A stretch of 64,000 nt of DNA from Vitis vinifera. Lineage: Eukaryota > Streptophyta > Magnoliopsida > Vitales > Vitaceae. Position numbers and translations under genes: made by a program. The DNA is taken from contig NC_081822.1 in assembly GCF_030704535.1 (NCBI RefSeq), positions 754,001-818,000 on the forward strand, written 5' to 3'. Numbering within the stretch: position 1 is the first letter of the stretch; every line of letters starts with the position of its first letter. The notes under the pieces were generated by a model, which was given only the letters and a program-made list of their open reading frames with translations, was not told the DNA's origin and did no database searches. Below, one piece after another: positions 36,253 to 55,917 of the stretch.

Positions 36253-38877
36253 AGTTAATAATATTTTAGATTTTGGGATTTGTTCATTTATTTTAATAGT
36301 GGCAAAAGTGTCAATACACTAGTCAGAAGCGGTCAGCTCCAATTCAAAGCATCCAATCATAACATTACAACTCATCACAAAAGTCATCACCTCTGAGAGA
36401 ATGGATGCATGAACTCATAGCTTGACTCGAAGAAAAATGGGTTAATTTTGGGTCTTTTTTAGCGTGGAGACCGGCCGGGCTCTAGTTTAGTTGAATTTTT
36501 GTACTGATTGCATACTAATTTTACATCAAATGTGCCAAACGACTCAAACCCAAATAAAAATTAAAAAAGAGAGAGAAATAAGGAAAGAAAGAAGGTAGAA
36601 AATTACAAAATATTTTTAAAAAATACTATTAAATAAAAAAAATCTGTTTTTTATAATAAAACTTGAGACGTTTTTAAATATTTTATTGTAAGGTATTTTA
36701 AGAAATAAATAAAAAATGTTGAAAACTTTCATAGGACATGATTTTTATGAAAAATATCTATATTTGAGTTTTAAAAATTATTTTTAAAAAGTTATCTTAT
36801 CATATAGGGAATTACTAAAATGATAACCGTATTAAACTTTCTTTCCTAAATTATTAAGGTGATACCATATAAACTCTTAATTTGAGTTGGTGATATATAT
36901 AGTAAAATTTGAGTCACTAAATAATAATAAATACGAGTAAATGAAGTAAAAAATAACTACTAGATATAGAGTAGGAATGTATTTGACATGATTTATGTGT
37001 AAAGTGTTTTTGGTGAAAATTTCTTTTTGAAACCAGAATCATATATCAAATAGTTTTTATTTCATAAAAATCACAAATGATTTTTCAATATCAAAAATGA
37101 ATTTTAAAATTTTTTAAAATTTTATCAAATATCTAATTTTTTTTTTTTTCAGAAATACTTTTTAAACTATAAGCACATCATAAAATCATTATCAAACGAA
37201 GTCTAAGTAATAATATATTAATTTATTATTAAAAATCACTTGGCATAGTATTGAGTTATTTTCATAGATTTTTCTATTTTTTCATCCCGTCTTTATCAAT
37301 CTTAAATTTGGTACATGTGACACCTTTGTATGAGGTGCATGTGACCCCTAATTTGAAATGCAATCCAAAATGGAAGGTGGGTTTGAAGTTAATTAATTTT
37401 GAATGGAAAATTTTGGGTTTTTCAAAGAAAATAAAATAATTTATTAAAGCAACTTTACAGGTGAGAAAGTGGAGGAGATATTGAGAAATAAACCAAAATG
37501 AAGGGCCCATTAGAACCGAAAAAAAGGGGCACTTTAGACTTTAATCTCAATTAGATAAGTGCTTCTCAGCTTTAGAAGGGAACTACAAATCTTTGAATGA
37601 AGATCTCCTCTTCAATACATTTATGTAGTCTTGCATGTCACTTTCATTCCCTTCTAAGTGGCCCAAAACTTCTTGGAGGCTTCTTTGAATTCTTTTGCCC
37701 AGGGGGTTTATTACTTCCATGGCATGTTTGGATCGCTATTTATTTTACTCCTCGTTTACTATCATCTTCAAATCACTTATTAAAAAAAAAATTATTTATG
37801 GAAAATCTAAAACCCGTAATACTAATATTTATTTATGTGATATTGTAATTCATAATTAGAGTCTCTTTGTTAGTAATTATAAAAAAACGTTTATAACATT
37901 TTTAATTATTGAAATTTTTTATTTTTTAAATATTAAAAAAGTAAAAAATATTTTTTAAAATTATTACCAAACACACTATAAATCTTAAATTTAAATTCAT
38001 CAGAAAAATGATCAATTATTTATAAATTATCGCTTTGAAAATTGGCCCACTTGTACATAATATAATTTCAATTTTATAAAAATGAATTCAATTAATGAAA
38101 TTCTCATTGAAAAAATGTGAATAGTGAAAGGGTGAAGGAGTTATTGGATTCTTGTTATGAGAAGGGCATAGTTGGTGTACCTAACAAAGAGAACATCAAG
38201 TCCAAGTCCTTACTAAGGCCAAGTTATGCTTTGTTTGCAGCACACTCAAGCCTTCATTGATATTACATTATGGGCCTAACCTACCACACTTATACCAAAT
38301 CTTCCAATGCTCTTTTTATCATTTGGTTTTTCACTTTCCTTTTTTTTTTTAACCTTTGGAACCGACCTAACATATTTCACTCACCATATGTTAAAAGAAC
38401 ATGGTTAACACTTTTTAAAACATTTCAATTAGATTTAATATTATTTTTTGGAAAAACAAAAATAATTTTAAATCGGTTTCAAATCTCCCCCATTGCTAAA
38501 AGCAAGTGGTATACAATTCTTAAAGGTTTCTAATACAATTTTTAAACATGGGTCTTGCAATTTCCTTTGTATTTTAAAATTCCATCAAATATTTTTTTTA
38601 TTATTTTCATTTATGATTTCTATTCATTTTCTCTTAATTAAAAAAAAATATTTAATAAATTTTTAAACTAATAGGGAATCAAATATAACCAAATCTTGTG
38701 AGAAGGTGAACGAAACTACTAAAAAAATTAAATAAATATTAAAACATAATTTTTTATATTATAAATATAAGAAAATAAAATATAATTAATATCCATTGGA
38801 AATTTTTATATATTGCTATTTCCTTTCACACCTAATTTTTTCTTAGTATTTTTTGGAAACAAAATTAGCTTTGAGTA

Positions 38878-39970
38878 TTTTCAAATTGAACCCCAATTAA
38901 ACTTCATATTAGGAAGCCATACGTGTTTGTAGTCTTATGGAGTATAGATTTGAATTTTTTTTTTTTTTTTAAACGTCCAAATTTAGCAACTCATTTGACT
39001 TTTATTTTCCAGTTGGTAAAAATAATCACAGATTAACGTATCATTGCATCTAACACACATCATTATTACATTGACAGAATTTTCAACCGTTAACACGGCA
39101 TTCACAGCACCCCATTAGTTGTTACTTTATTATGTTTTTTTGAAATCACGAGCAACTCTTTTTTAGGGCTTCATAAATATGGGATTACATCCGAATTCCT
39201 TTATTCACTTTTCATCATTTTTTTTAATTTTTTTTAAATATACTATTATTAAAATTTGGCACTTGGTGTACAAGCGAATATGGCAAAATTTTTATATTAT
39301 AATTTTAAAAAATCAAATATAATTAAAATTATTAAAAAAATTTACATATTTTTTAATTAAATATTTTCAGAATTGAATCCCAATTAAACTTCATATTAGG
39401 AAGCCATACTTGTTAGGGAGTATAAAGTTTATTTTATTTTTTGAAAAAAAAAAATGTCCAAATTCAACACATGACTTGACTTTTGTTTTCCAATGGGTAA
39501 AAATAATTATCTATGATTGCAACATTAAGGCACATCATTATTACATTGACATGATTGAACCGTTAACGCGGCATTCACAGCACTCCGTTAATTATTACTT
39601 CATTATGGTTTTTTGAAATCACAACAAATTTCTTTAGGGCTTCAGTTTTTTGATCCCCTTGGACTGCCATCTATAATCATAGCCTCCTATAAACTTAATA
39701 AATCGGATGATGAACAAATAAACATGGGATCACAGTCAAACAAGTCTCTGTTAGCACAAGGCATACTTGTCGCCCATGATTCCTACGAGTCTGAGTTGGT
39801 ATTAATTATCGTGTGGTTAAAAAATATTTTGATTTCAACCCAAATGCGAATTATTTGACCACGTTACAATAGAATTGATTTATTTTCGGAAAATGTATTT
39901 TTCACCGGTTATTTTTTATTTTCAAGACATACCATTATTAAAAATTGGCACGTGATGTGGTGTAGAATAC
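38878..39970. repeat. Nested repeats inside the OPR segment (copy 1)
   Basis: Two related blocks lie in tandem, about 38878-39290 and 39361-39970. Both run through CCAATTAAACTTCATATTAGG, CATCATTATTACATTGACA, an 'AACCGTTAAC.CGGCATTCACAGCAC' block, 'TTTTTTGAAATCAC', 'TTTAGGGCTTCA' and ATTATTAAAA.TTGGCAC. The second block has an extra insert of about 70 bp. The same pair recurs in copy 2 (about 49930-50310 and 50400-50990), so there are four related blocks. This shows an older duplication inside the unit before the 10-kb duplication. No coding identity was recognised. Confidence 0.75.
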
Positions 39971-40604
39971 GAGGGTGATAAAATATGATACAATTCTTCT
40001 ACATGATTCGACCCTGATATTCTTTTTATGGGTTTTGGTTGAATATAATTGAATTTTGATTAAATTCATATTGATATGTATAACTCATTTAATAAATAAG
40101 TAGATTTTTGATCAACCTGCATAACACAAGTTTGACCCATATTAATCTTAATATTATTAATTAATCTAATTATAATTTTAAATTATTTGATCCATATTTA
40201 ACTCATTTTGAATTTGTTTTTAAATAAATAAGTTAATTCAATCATAGATATGTTTGGTTAAGATATTAATGTATGAACTTATATAAGATTTAATTTAACA
40301 TGATTATTAAATAAAAAAAACATAATTATTAAATGAGTTATATGACGTGTTACTTGTTTAATTATTAGGTAGCATTTGAGTTTATACTTTTGACACGATT
40401 ATTATTTGGGTTGGATTTGAATTAATCTATGTAGTAGAATACCTTAATTTTGACAGTACACAATTACCACTCACCAACACAAATTATCAACCACTCACCA
40501 ACACAAATTATCAACCTGATGTAAAAGATAATATGGTAATTGTTTTAAAATTTTGTAATTTTTAAATTTTTAGCATTACCATAACCTAATTCCAAAGCAT
40601 TCTT

Positions 40605-40850
40605 TTATAATTACTTTGATGATGTTAGATGTGATAAGTATTAATTTAAGTTTACATAATTTTAATAATAATAAAATGCTAATTTTTTTCTCAATTAATT
40701 TAACAATAATGATAATAATAATAAAATGCTTTATTTATTTATTTTGATAATGTTAAATGTGATAGATATTAATTTAAGTTTACATAAATTTTAATAATAA
40801 TAAAATGCTAATAAATTTTCTCAATTAATTCAACAATAATGATAAAAATA
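40605..40850. repeat. Tandem repeat of about 120 bp
   Basis: Two adjacent diverged copies (from about 40610 and about 40735) share 'GATGTTAGATGTGATAAG' / 'AATGTTAAATGTGATAG', ATTAATTTAAGTTTACATAA, TTTTAATAATAATAAAATGC and TTTTCTCAATTAATT. The pair is conserved in copy 2 near 51600-51840. Confidence 0.8.
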
Positions 40851-42225
40851 ATATTAAAATGCTTTTTGTTATAGTGTTGTTATCTCATTGAACAATGAAT
40901 CAAATTTTCAAGTGTTGATATAAAATTATATACACTTATTTTTTTTCTTCTAAATGTACCACAGAAAAAAAAAAAATCTTCTTATATTTGATTTTCACAA
41001 GAGAAAATACATAAATAAATAAATATATATATAAAATAAAATTAATTAGAATTTTATATAATTCTAATATAAAAGAAAAATAAATTTAAAGTAACATATA
41101 AAATAAATTATTATTTTTATTTTTATTTTTATTTTTTTTACTTTTTCATTTTATTTCCTTTTTCTCACGGTTTGATGACAGATTTCGCTATCTCTATCGC
41201 ATTGTATTACATATCTTTGTGAATGGAGAAAAGCAGCCTCTCTCCCTTACATGCAGGCTTCAACCATGCAGAAGAAAAAGAGTTCGTCACTCTCTTGAAT
41301 CAGCTTAGAGCTTAAAAATTTATCATTTTGGTTTCAGTTGAATGATTAGCGAAATTCCAAAGTTAGGAGGAGAAATAAGAGAGAAGGAAACTAAAAATTT
41401 AAAGAAATTTATACATATTTCTTTAAGTTATATTTCTTCCCTTATTTAATCAGGATTTTAATCTTTAATGCTAGATTTGATTTAGAAAAGCACCTAAAAA
41501 AATATTTAAAAAATAATTTTAAAATAGCACATATGAATATTTGATTTTTGCAATGAAAACTATGTAAAAGAAAAAATCAAATATAATTAAATTTGATATA
41601 TATTTAATTAGCTAATTTTTATATAAAAATAAAAACAAATAAAATTAACACATAAAAATAATTTATTAATTTTAATTTTTAAAATATTTATTTATTTATT
41701 TATCCTTAACTTTCCAGCCAGCAAACATTGGACAATATTAATTTCAAACTCAAATTATTTGATTTTAAAGATTATTTAATTAAAATGGTGAAATAACTCT
41801 TAATTTGTAAGTTTTAATAGTCCATCTTTTAGTGACTTTTTTTTATAAAAATATTTTTATTTTTGGCATAAAAATGATTTTATTTTTAAAATCATAAGTG
41901 AATAATCGATGAAAAATATTTATATTAAAAAAATTATTTTTAAAATTAAAATATGAGAAGGTTTAAATTTATAAATTTAATATTATTCAATCCTCTTAAC
42001 TAATTAATTCTTTGTTTCATTAAAAATAATAACGTATCTCACGCGGCACTGGGAGCCACCAGTCATAAATATCCATGATTCCCATCCACCAGTCATAAAT
42101 TCAATGAAAACTGACCAATTCAAGTTTTGATAGTTAACATGATAACAAAACACATATGAAGTCGGCCTAATGAGATCTGGAGAATTGAAGTCTTGACAAG
42201 AGAGAAGAACTTCGAAGAGGAGACG

Positions 42226-44906
<2,681 letters not shown>

Positions 44907-45524
44907 AAAGTTGGGCAAGTTGCCATTGTACAAGTACTTCAATTGAATTTACAGATATTGTAATTGCATGCACTTTGAAATTGAATCTAGTTGAATAAAA
45001 CAGAGTTGGAACTCAATTTCAACCCACCAAGACAGCGATGTGAAATAAATGATGCAGTATACAGGTTAAATACGCAAAAATCAAAGTCACAATCAGGGAA
45101 TGGTAATGAAGCTTTTAATCAAGGCTATCAAAGAAGAATTATATTCCCACAAACCAAACCCTTGATGATGAAGGCCAATGTTTTCTTTACATTGGTGACA
45201 ATTTAAAGGCATAATTTTTCCAGCAATTATGGACACCCTATATATTTCTTTTGTAACTAAAGGAAATCAGAGACTAATTTAGCTTGATCACAAAAGACAT
45301 GATACTGCCTTTCTCGCAAATTGACATTATAAAAATATCATACAGCTTATTTAGATAGATTCCACAAACATATTGCTGGCCATAACTACAGAAGTAGAGA
45401 ACTGGAAGGACAGCATTATTTTCAAGATCATTTTATCATGCAAACTTAAACTACCAAGCACCCCCAACCAAAAAACGAAGGCGAAATGATAGTAAACGCC
45501 CAATTGGAAAAAAAAATCAAAATT

Positions 45525-46486
45525 TCATCATTCAATATTAGGGCAACATCTTCAACTGTTGCTCCAGCAAACATCCTCTGAAGAAAACGACAGCCATTGT
45601 GATCCTTAGCCAAGGAACAATAATTTGAATGCAGAAGCAATTGGGAAGAACTCCTCCGACCCTGGCTGCTTCCACAAATTCTTCTTGAATATAATTGACA
45701 ATCTACTTCTTCACCCTTCTCTCGCAGGTTATGCATAAGAATTTCATTGTGAGAAGTCTTCTTGTAACCACCCTTCCAACTGTCACACTCATTCTTGATG
45801 ACATAATTCAGATTTTTACCCCGTATCACAGTTAAAAGCCTCAACATCACCTTTCTCTGGTGACCAAAGAGATTGAGAAACCCGACTGTTTGGGATTGCA
45901 CTAAGCACCCTTTGATTGTAGAGAGGATGGCCGCAACCCAAAGCCAACTTGGGTTGTATCAACTGAGAAGAATCGAGTGGATTCAAGGCATCCCTGTCTA
46001 TATTAGAATATATTCGGCATTGCTGCGACCAGACAACATTATCTTTGAGGTAAGACTTGCTCATAGATGGACTCTGTAATTGAATTCCCCCATTAAAACA
46101 GCCGCTTCCCAGTTCATTTCCAAGCTCCATTAGATAATCCATATTTCTTTTATAGACACTGGGGTTAGAACAGAAAGCATTAGACTGATTATTAAAGATA
46201 TTAGACCCCATTAAATTACCCACTCTAGATTCCTTTTGCAAATGGAGTCTTGAGTTCATATCATGACTATTGAAACTGGCAGGAACTCCATGAATGGAGG
46301 ATTGAAACCCTCCATAATCAGAGTCAAAATCTTCATATGGACCATTTGCAATATAGTAGGGAGTGCTCCCATTTGAGTCAAACCCAAACCGATTTGGGTC
46401 CATTGGAACATGTTCATTCCTGGAAAAACCATTTCGTTCATCACCAATATGCATTCTCTGGAAAAAATAATTAGGGGAACACCCCG
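45525..46486 (-). pseudogene. Truncated, frameshifted Pumilio (PUF) gene fragment
   Basis: On the minus strand a low-complexity N-terminal region starts at MHIGDERNGFSRNEHVPMDP (46454). It reads on to about 45830, where an indel shifts frame and leaves a stop. In the other frame it continues with YVIKNECDSWKGGYKK. It ends in the opening of a first Puf repeat, LAKDHNGCRFLQRMFAGAT followed by VEDVALILNDE. Plant Pumilio homologues of the APUM7/8 kind are RNA-binding proteins with eight such repeats. Here only the N-terminus and part of repeat 1 remain, then sequence turns into OPR 3' flank. About 45552-46486 is the spacer between the two 10-kb copies. The first few codons of the Puf fragment (up to 45551) are also present at the end of copy 2 (about 56545-56580). 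It is a dead gene fragment. Confidence 0.82.
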
Positions 46487-47312
46487 CTTACCTTTTTTCT
46501 ATTTTTAATTTTAATATATTTTTTTGTCTTAAATAAGAAAAACCATATTTTATATTTCCTAATTTAAAAACAAAATTTCCAAAATGCCCACTTTTATTAA
46601 ATATATAATAAAAAAATCATAAAAAGTGAAATAAACTTTACCATCTCATATTTGATTAAAAACACAAGATATCCCTAAACTAGAAAAATGACTTTTATTT
46701 TTTAAACATTTGACTTTTATATTTAACATTGGAATTTGTTTTAAAAAAACACTGAAATCAAGGAGATAAAAAGATAATTATTATAATTTTAGAATTTTAA
46801 TTAAATAAAAATTACCTTTTATATCAAATCTAAAGAAAAATATGAAATTTTAATGATGTGTTTGGTAATTATTTTCGAAAACAATTTCAAAAAATATTTT
46901 TTTTAAACTATATTTTTATTTTTTTATAAAATAAAAATCTGTTTGAAAACTTAAAATATTTTTAATCTAACTTAAATATTTTTAAAATAATTTTTATATC
47001 TATGATTTTATTTTAAATTATTTTATATGTTTATATAATTATTACTTAAAAAATAAATAAAAATAATAAAGAATGTTATTTGAAAACATCTTATTTTTAT
47101 TATTAAAGACATAAAATATAAAATAATTTTTTATTTTTGTACATAATTTTTATGTTTTTTTTAAATAGAAAATTATTTTAAAAAAATAGTTCTCACACAA
47201 GTCCTAAAATTTTTTAAATAATTGAACTTTTTAATATTTGAAAAGATGTTCTAAATAAATAATAAAGAGAAATAATATAAAAGGAAATAAAAATAAAAGG
47301 AGAAATATAATA

Positions 47313-47365
47313 TTATATATATCAATATATATATATATATCAATATATATATATATATATATATA
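47313..47365. repeat. (AT)n microsatellite, copy 2
   Basis: Interrupted TA/AT array with CAA breaks, expanded relative to copy 1 at 36229-36252. Confidence 0.9.
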
Positions 47366-47679
47366 AAAGTTAATAATATTTTAGATTTTGGGATTTGTTC
47401 ATTTATTTTAATAGTGGCAAAAGTGTCAATACACCAGTCAGAAGCAGTCAGGTCCAATTCAAAGCATCCAATCATAACATTACAACCCATCACAAATGTC
47501 ATCAGCTCTGAGAGATGGATGCATGAACTCATAGCTTGACTCGAAGAAAAATGGGTTAATTTTGGGTCCTTTTTAGCGTGGAGACCGGCCGGGCTCTAGT
47601 TTAGTTGAATTTTTGTACCAATTTTAGATCAAATGTGCCAAACGACTCAAACCCAAATAAAAAATAAATAAATAAAAAG

Positions 47680-47699
47680 AGAGAGAGAGAGAGAGAGAA
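47680..47699. repeat. (GA)n microsatellite, copy 2
   Basis: About 10 AG/GA units. The matching place in copy 1 (about 36570) has only about four. Confidence 0.85.
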
Positions 47700-50600
47700 A
47701 TAAGGAAAGAAAGAAGGTAGAAAATTACAAATTATTTTAAAAAAATACTATTAAATAAAAAAATCCGTTTTAAATATTTTATTGTAATGTATTTTAAGAA
47801 ATAAAAAAAAAATTTAAAATTTGAAAACTTTCATAGGACATGATTTTTATGAAAATTATCTATATTTGAGTTTTAAAAATTATCTTATCATATAGAATTA
47901 CTAAAATCATAACCGTATTAAACTTTTTGTCCTAAATTATTAAGGTGATACCATATAAACTCTTAATTTGAGTTGGTGATATATATAATAAAATTTGAGT
48001 CACTAAATGATAATAAATACAAGTAAATAAAGAAAGAAATAACTATTAGCTATAGAATAAAAATGTATTTGACATTATTTATGTGTAAAGTGTTTTTAGT
48101 GAAAATTTCTTTTTGAAACGAGAATCATATATCACATAATTTGTATTTCATAAAAATTAAAAATGATTTTTCAATATCAAAAGTGATTTTTAAAATTTTT
48201 AAAAATGTTTTCTAAATTGTGTCAAATATCTTCTTTTTTTTTTTCAGAAACATTTTTTAAACTAAAAACACGTCATAAAATCTTTTTCAAACGAAGTCTA
48301 AATAAGAATATATTAATTTATTATTAATAATCATTTTGCATAGTATTACATCACTAAGTTATTTTCATAGATTTTTCTATTTTTTCATCTTGTCTCTATC
48401 AATCTTAAATTTGGTACATGTGACACCTTCGTATGAGGTGCATGTGACCCCTAATTTGAAATCCAATCCAAAATGGAAGGTGGGTTTGAAGTTAATTAAT
48501 TTTTAATGGAAAATTTTGGGTTTTTCAAAGAAAATAAAATAATTTATTAAAGCAACTTTACAGGTGAGAAAGTGGAGGAGATACTGAGAAATAAACCAAA
48601 ATGAAGGGCCCATTAGAACGGAAAAAAAGGGGCACTTAAGACTTTAATCTCAATTAGATAAGTGCTTCTCAACTTTAGAAGTGAACTACAAATCTTTGAA
48701 TGAAGATCTTCTCTTCAATACATTTATGTAGTCTTGCATGTCACTTTCATTCCCTTCTAAGTGCCCCAAAACTTCTTGTTTTCTTTCTTGGAGGCTTCTT
48801 TGAATTCTTTTGCCCAGTGGGTTTATTACTTCCATGGCATGTTTGGATCACTATTTATTTTACTCCTCGTTTACTATCATCCTCAAATCACTTATTAAAA
48901 AAAAATTATTTATGGAAAACCTAAAACTCGTAATACTAATATTTATTTATGTGATATTGTAATTCACAATGGGAATCTGTTTGTTAGTAATTATAAAAAG
49001 CGTGTATAATCCTTTTAATTCTTGAAAATTTTTATTTTTTAAATATTAAAAAAAAATAAAAATTATTACCAAACACACTAAGTCTTAAATTTAAATTTGC
49101 CCTAAAAATGATCAATTATTTATAAATTCTCACATTGAAAATTGGCCCACTTGTACATAATATAATTTCAATTTTATAAAAATAAATTCAATTAATGAAA
49201 TTCTCATTGAAAAAATGTGAATAGTGAAAGAGTGAAGGAGTTATTGGATTCTTGTTATGAGAAGGGCATGGTTGGTGTACCGTGTACCTAACAAAGAGAA
49301 CATCAAGTCCAAGTTATGCTTTGTTTGCAGCACACTCAAGCCTTCATTGATATTACATAATGGGCCTAACCTACCACACTTATACCAAATCTTCCAATGC
49401 TCTTTTTATCATTTGGTTTTTCGCTTTCCTTTTTTTTTTTTAACCGACCTAACATATTTCACTTACCATATGTTAAAACTTTTTAAAACATTTCAATTAG
49501 ATTTAATATTATTTTTTAGAAAAAAAAAATTAAATCGGTTTAAAATCTCCCTCAATGCTAAAAGCGAGTGGTATACAATTCTCAAAGGTTTCTAGTATAA
49601 TTTTTAAACATGGGTCTTACAATTTCCTTTGCATTTTAAAATTTTATCAAATATCTTTTTTATTATTTTTATTTTCTCTTAATTAAAATAAAAAATTATT
49701 TAACAAATTTTTAAACTAATAGGGAAACAAATATAACCAAATCGTGTGAGAAGGTGAACGGAACTACTAAAAAAATTAAATAAATATTAAAACATAATTT
49801 TTTTTATATTATAAATTTTTAAAAATCAAATGTAATTTATATTCATCGAAGTTTTTTTATATATCGCTATTTCTTTTCACTCATATTTTTTCTTAATATT
49901 TGTTGGATACAAAATTAGCTTAAGTATTTTCAAATTGAACTCCAATTAAACTTCATATTTGTTTGTAGTCTTATGGAGTATAGATTTGAATTTTATTTTT
50001 ATTTTTTTTAACGTCCAAATTTAGCACTCATTTGACTTTTATTTTCCAGTTGGTAAAAATAATTACAGATTAACGTATCATTGCATCTAACACACATCAT
50101 TATTACATTGACAGAATTTTCAACCGTTAACACGGCATTGACAGCACCCCATTAGTTGTTACTTTATTATGTTTTTTTGAAATCACGAGTAACTCTTTTT
50201 TAGGGCTTCATAAATATGGGATTACATTCGAATTCCTTTATTCACTTTTCATCAAAAAAAATTTCAAAATATACTATTATTAAAATTTGGCACTTGGTGT
50301 ACAAACGAATATGGCAAAATTTTTATATTATAATTTTAAAAAATCAAATATAATTAAAATTATTTAAAAAAATTACATACTTTTTAATTAAATATTTTCA
50401 GAATTGAATCCTAATTAAACTTCATATTAGGCAGCCATACTTATTAGCGGTCTCAGGGAGTATAAAGTTTATTTTATTTTTTGAAAGGAAAAAAAGTCCA
50501 AATTCAACACATGATTTGACTTTTTGGGTAAAAATAATTATCTATGATTGCAACATTAAGGCACATCATTATTACATTGACAACATTGAACCGTTAACGC

Positions 50601-52619
50601 GGCATTCACAGCACTCCGTTAATTATTACTTCATTATGGTTTTTTGAAATCACAACAAATTTCTTTAGGGCTTCAGTTTTTTGATCCCCTTGGACTGCCA
50701 TCTATAATCATAGCCTCCTATAAACTTAATAAATCGGATGATGAACGAATAAACATGGGATCACAGTCAAACAAGTCTCTGTTAGCACAAGGCATACCTG
50801 TCGGCCATGATTCCTACGAGTCTGAGTTGGCATTGATTACCGCGTGGTTAAAAAATAATTTGATTTTAACCCAAATGTGAATTATTTGACCAGAATTGAT
50901 TTATTTTCGGAATAAGCATTTTCACCGGTTATTTTTTAGTTTTTTTTTTAATTTCCAAAATATACCATTATTAAAAATTAGCAGGAGATATGGTGTAAAA
51001 TATGGGTGACAAAATATGATACAATTCATCTACATGACTTGATCCCAATATTCTTTTCATGGGTTTTAGTTGAGTATAATTAAATTCATATTGATCTGCG
51101 TAACCCGTTTAATAAGTAAGTAGATTTTGGGTCAGCCTGTATAATATAAATTTGATCCATATTAATCCTAATATTATTGATTAATCTAATTATAATTTTA
51201 AATTATTTGATTCATATTTAACTCATTTTGAATTTGTTTTTAAATAAATAGGTTAAGTCAGTTATAGATATCTTTGGTTAAGATATTAATTGTATCGATT
51301 TATATAAAATTTAACTTAACATAATTATTAAATAAAAAAACTTAATTATTAAATGAGTTATACGACGTGTTACTTGTTTAATTATTATATAATATTTGAG
51401 TTTATACTTTTGACATGATTATTATTTGGGTTGGATTTGAATTGACCTATGTAATAAAATACCTTAATTTTGACATTAAAGGAACACCACTCACCAACAC
51501 AAATTATCACCCATGTAAAAGATAATATGGTAATTATTTCAAAATTTTGTAATTTTTAGCATTACCATAACCTAATTCCAAAGCATTCTTTTATAATTAT
51601 TTTGATGATGTTAAATGTGATAGGTATTAATTTAAGTTTACATAATTTTAATAATAATAAAATGCTAATATTTTTTCTCAATTAATTTGACAATAATGAT
51701 AATAATAATAAAATGTTTTTTATTATTATTTTGATAATGTTAAATGTGATATTAATTTAAGTTTACATAAATTTTAATAATAATAAAATGTAATAAATTT
51801 TCTCAATTAATTCAACAATAATGATAAAAATAATATTAAAATGCTTTTTGTTTTAGTGTCGTTATCTCATTGTACAATGAATCAAATTTCCAAGTGTTGA
51901 TATAAAATTATATACACTTATTTTTTTCTTCTAAATGTACCAAATAAAAAAAAATCTCATATTTGATTTTCACAAGAGAAAATACATAAAAAAAAATATA
52001 ATAATAAATAAAATTAATTAGATTTTTATATAATTTAAAATTATATAATATTTATATAAAAGAAAATAAAATTTAAAGTAACATATAAAATAAATTATTA
52101 TTTTTATTTTTTTACTTTTTCATTTGATTTCCTTTTTCTCACGGTAAGACAACCTAATTTGATTACAGATTTCGCTATCTCTCTCGCATTGTATTACATA
52201 TCTTTGTGAATGGAGAAAAGCAACCTCTTTCCCTTACGTGCAGGCTTCAACCATGTAGAAGAAAAAGAGTTTGTCACTTTCTTGAATCAGCTTAGAGCTT
52301 AAAAATTTATCATTTTGGTTTCAATTGAATGATTAGCGAAATTCCAAAGTTAGGAGGAGAAATAAGAGAGAAGGAAAATAAAAATTTAAAGAAATTTATA
52401 CATATTTCTTCCCTTATTTAATCAAGATTTTAATCTTTAATGCTAGATTTGATTTAAAAAAGCACCTCAAAAATATTTAAAAAATAATTTTCTAAATAAT
52501 TTTAATTATTTAATTTTTATATAAATATCAAAATAAATAAAATTAACACATAAAAATAATTCATTAATTTTAATTTTTTAAAAAATTATCTATTTATTTA
52601 TCCTTAACTTTCCGGCGAG

Positions 52620-52720
52620 CAAACATTGTACAATATTAATTTCGAACTCAAATTATTTGATTTTAAAGATTAAACATTGTACAATATTAATTTCGAACTC
52701 AAATTATTTGATTTTAAAGA
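52620..52720. repeat. 51-bp tandem duplication specific to copy 2
   Basis: Two adjacent identical copies containing AAACATTGTACAATATTAAT and ending TTTTAAAGATT. Copy 1 has one copy (about 41724-41772). It therefore arose after the 10-kb duplication. Confidence 0.93.
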
Positions 52721-53473
52721 TTATTTAATTAAAATGGTGAAATAACTCTTGTAAGTTTTGATAGTCCATCTTTTATTGACTTTTTTTTTATAAAAATATT
52801 TTTATTTTTGGCATAAAAATGATTTTATTTTTAAAATCATAAGTAAATAATCGATGAAAAACATTTATATTAAAAATAAATTATTTTTAAAATTAAAATA
52901 TGAAAAGGTTTAAATTTATAAATTTAATATTATTCAATCTTTTTAACTAATTAATTCTTTGTTTCATAAAAAACAATAACGTATCTCACGCGGCACCGGG
53001 AGCCACCAGTATGGATAAACATCCCATGATTCCCATCCACTTGTCCAAACTCATGAACAGAGTTCAATGAAAACTGACCAACCAATCTTGAAGGTGTATG
53101 AAATGTCAAACGCTATGAATCGATAAAAACAGTAGAAATTCAAGATGAAGTTTCCTGATTTTCTCGGGAAAATGAAACCAGAAAGCTTCTCGAATGATCA
53201 GTGCGGTGAGCGGGAGTGCCAAAAGGTATGATAAGTAGTTCTTTTTTAAATCTAAAATTACTATTAACAAATTAAAGACGAAGAAAGAAAATCCATCTAT
53301 ATTATTAAAAAGTGTTACATTTTTTAATGATAAAAAGATAAAAATAATATATGTTTCTTGATCAGATTCAAGTTTTGATAGTCAACATGATAACAAAACA
53401 CATATGAAGTCGGCCTAATGAGATCTGGAGAATTGAAGTCTTGACAAGAGAGAAGAACTTCGAAGAGGAGACG

Positions 53474-55917
<2,444 letters not shown>

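Noticed and set aside
37251-38533. Several 60-90 codon frames in AT-rich DNA, repeated in the second copy
   Set aside because: Low-complexity Phe/Leu/Ile/Ser-rich translations, frames not kept open between copies, and no splice context.
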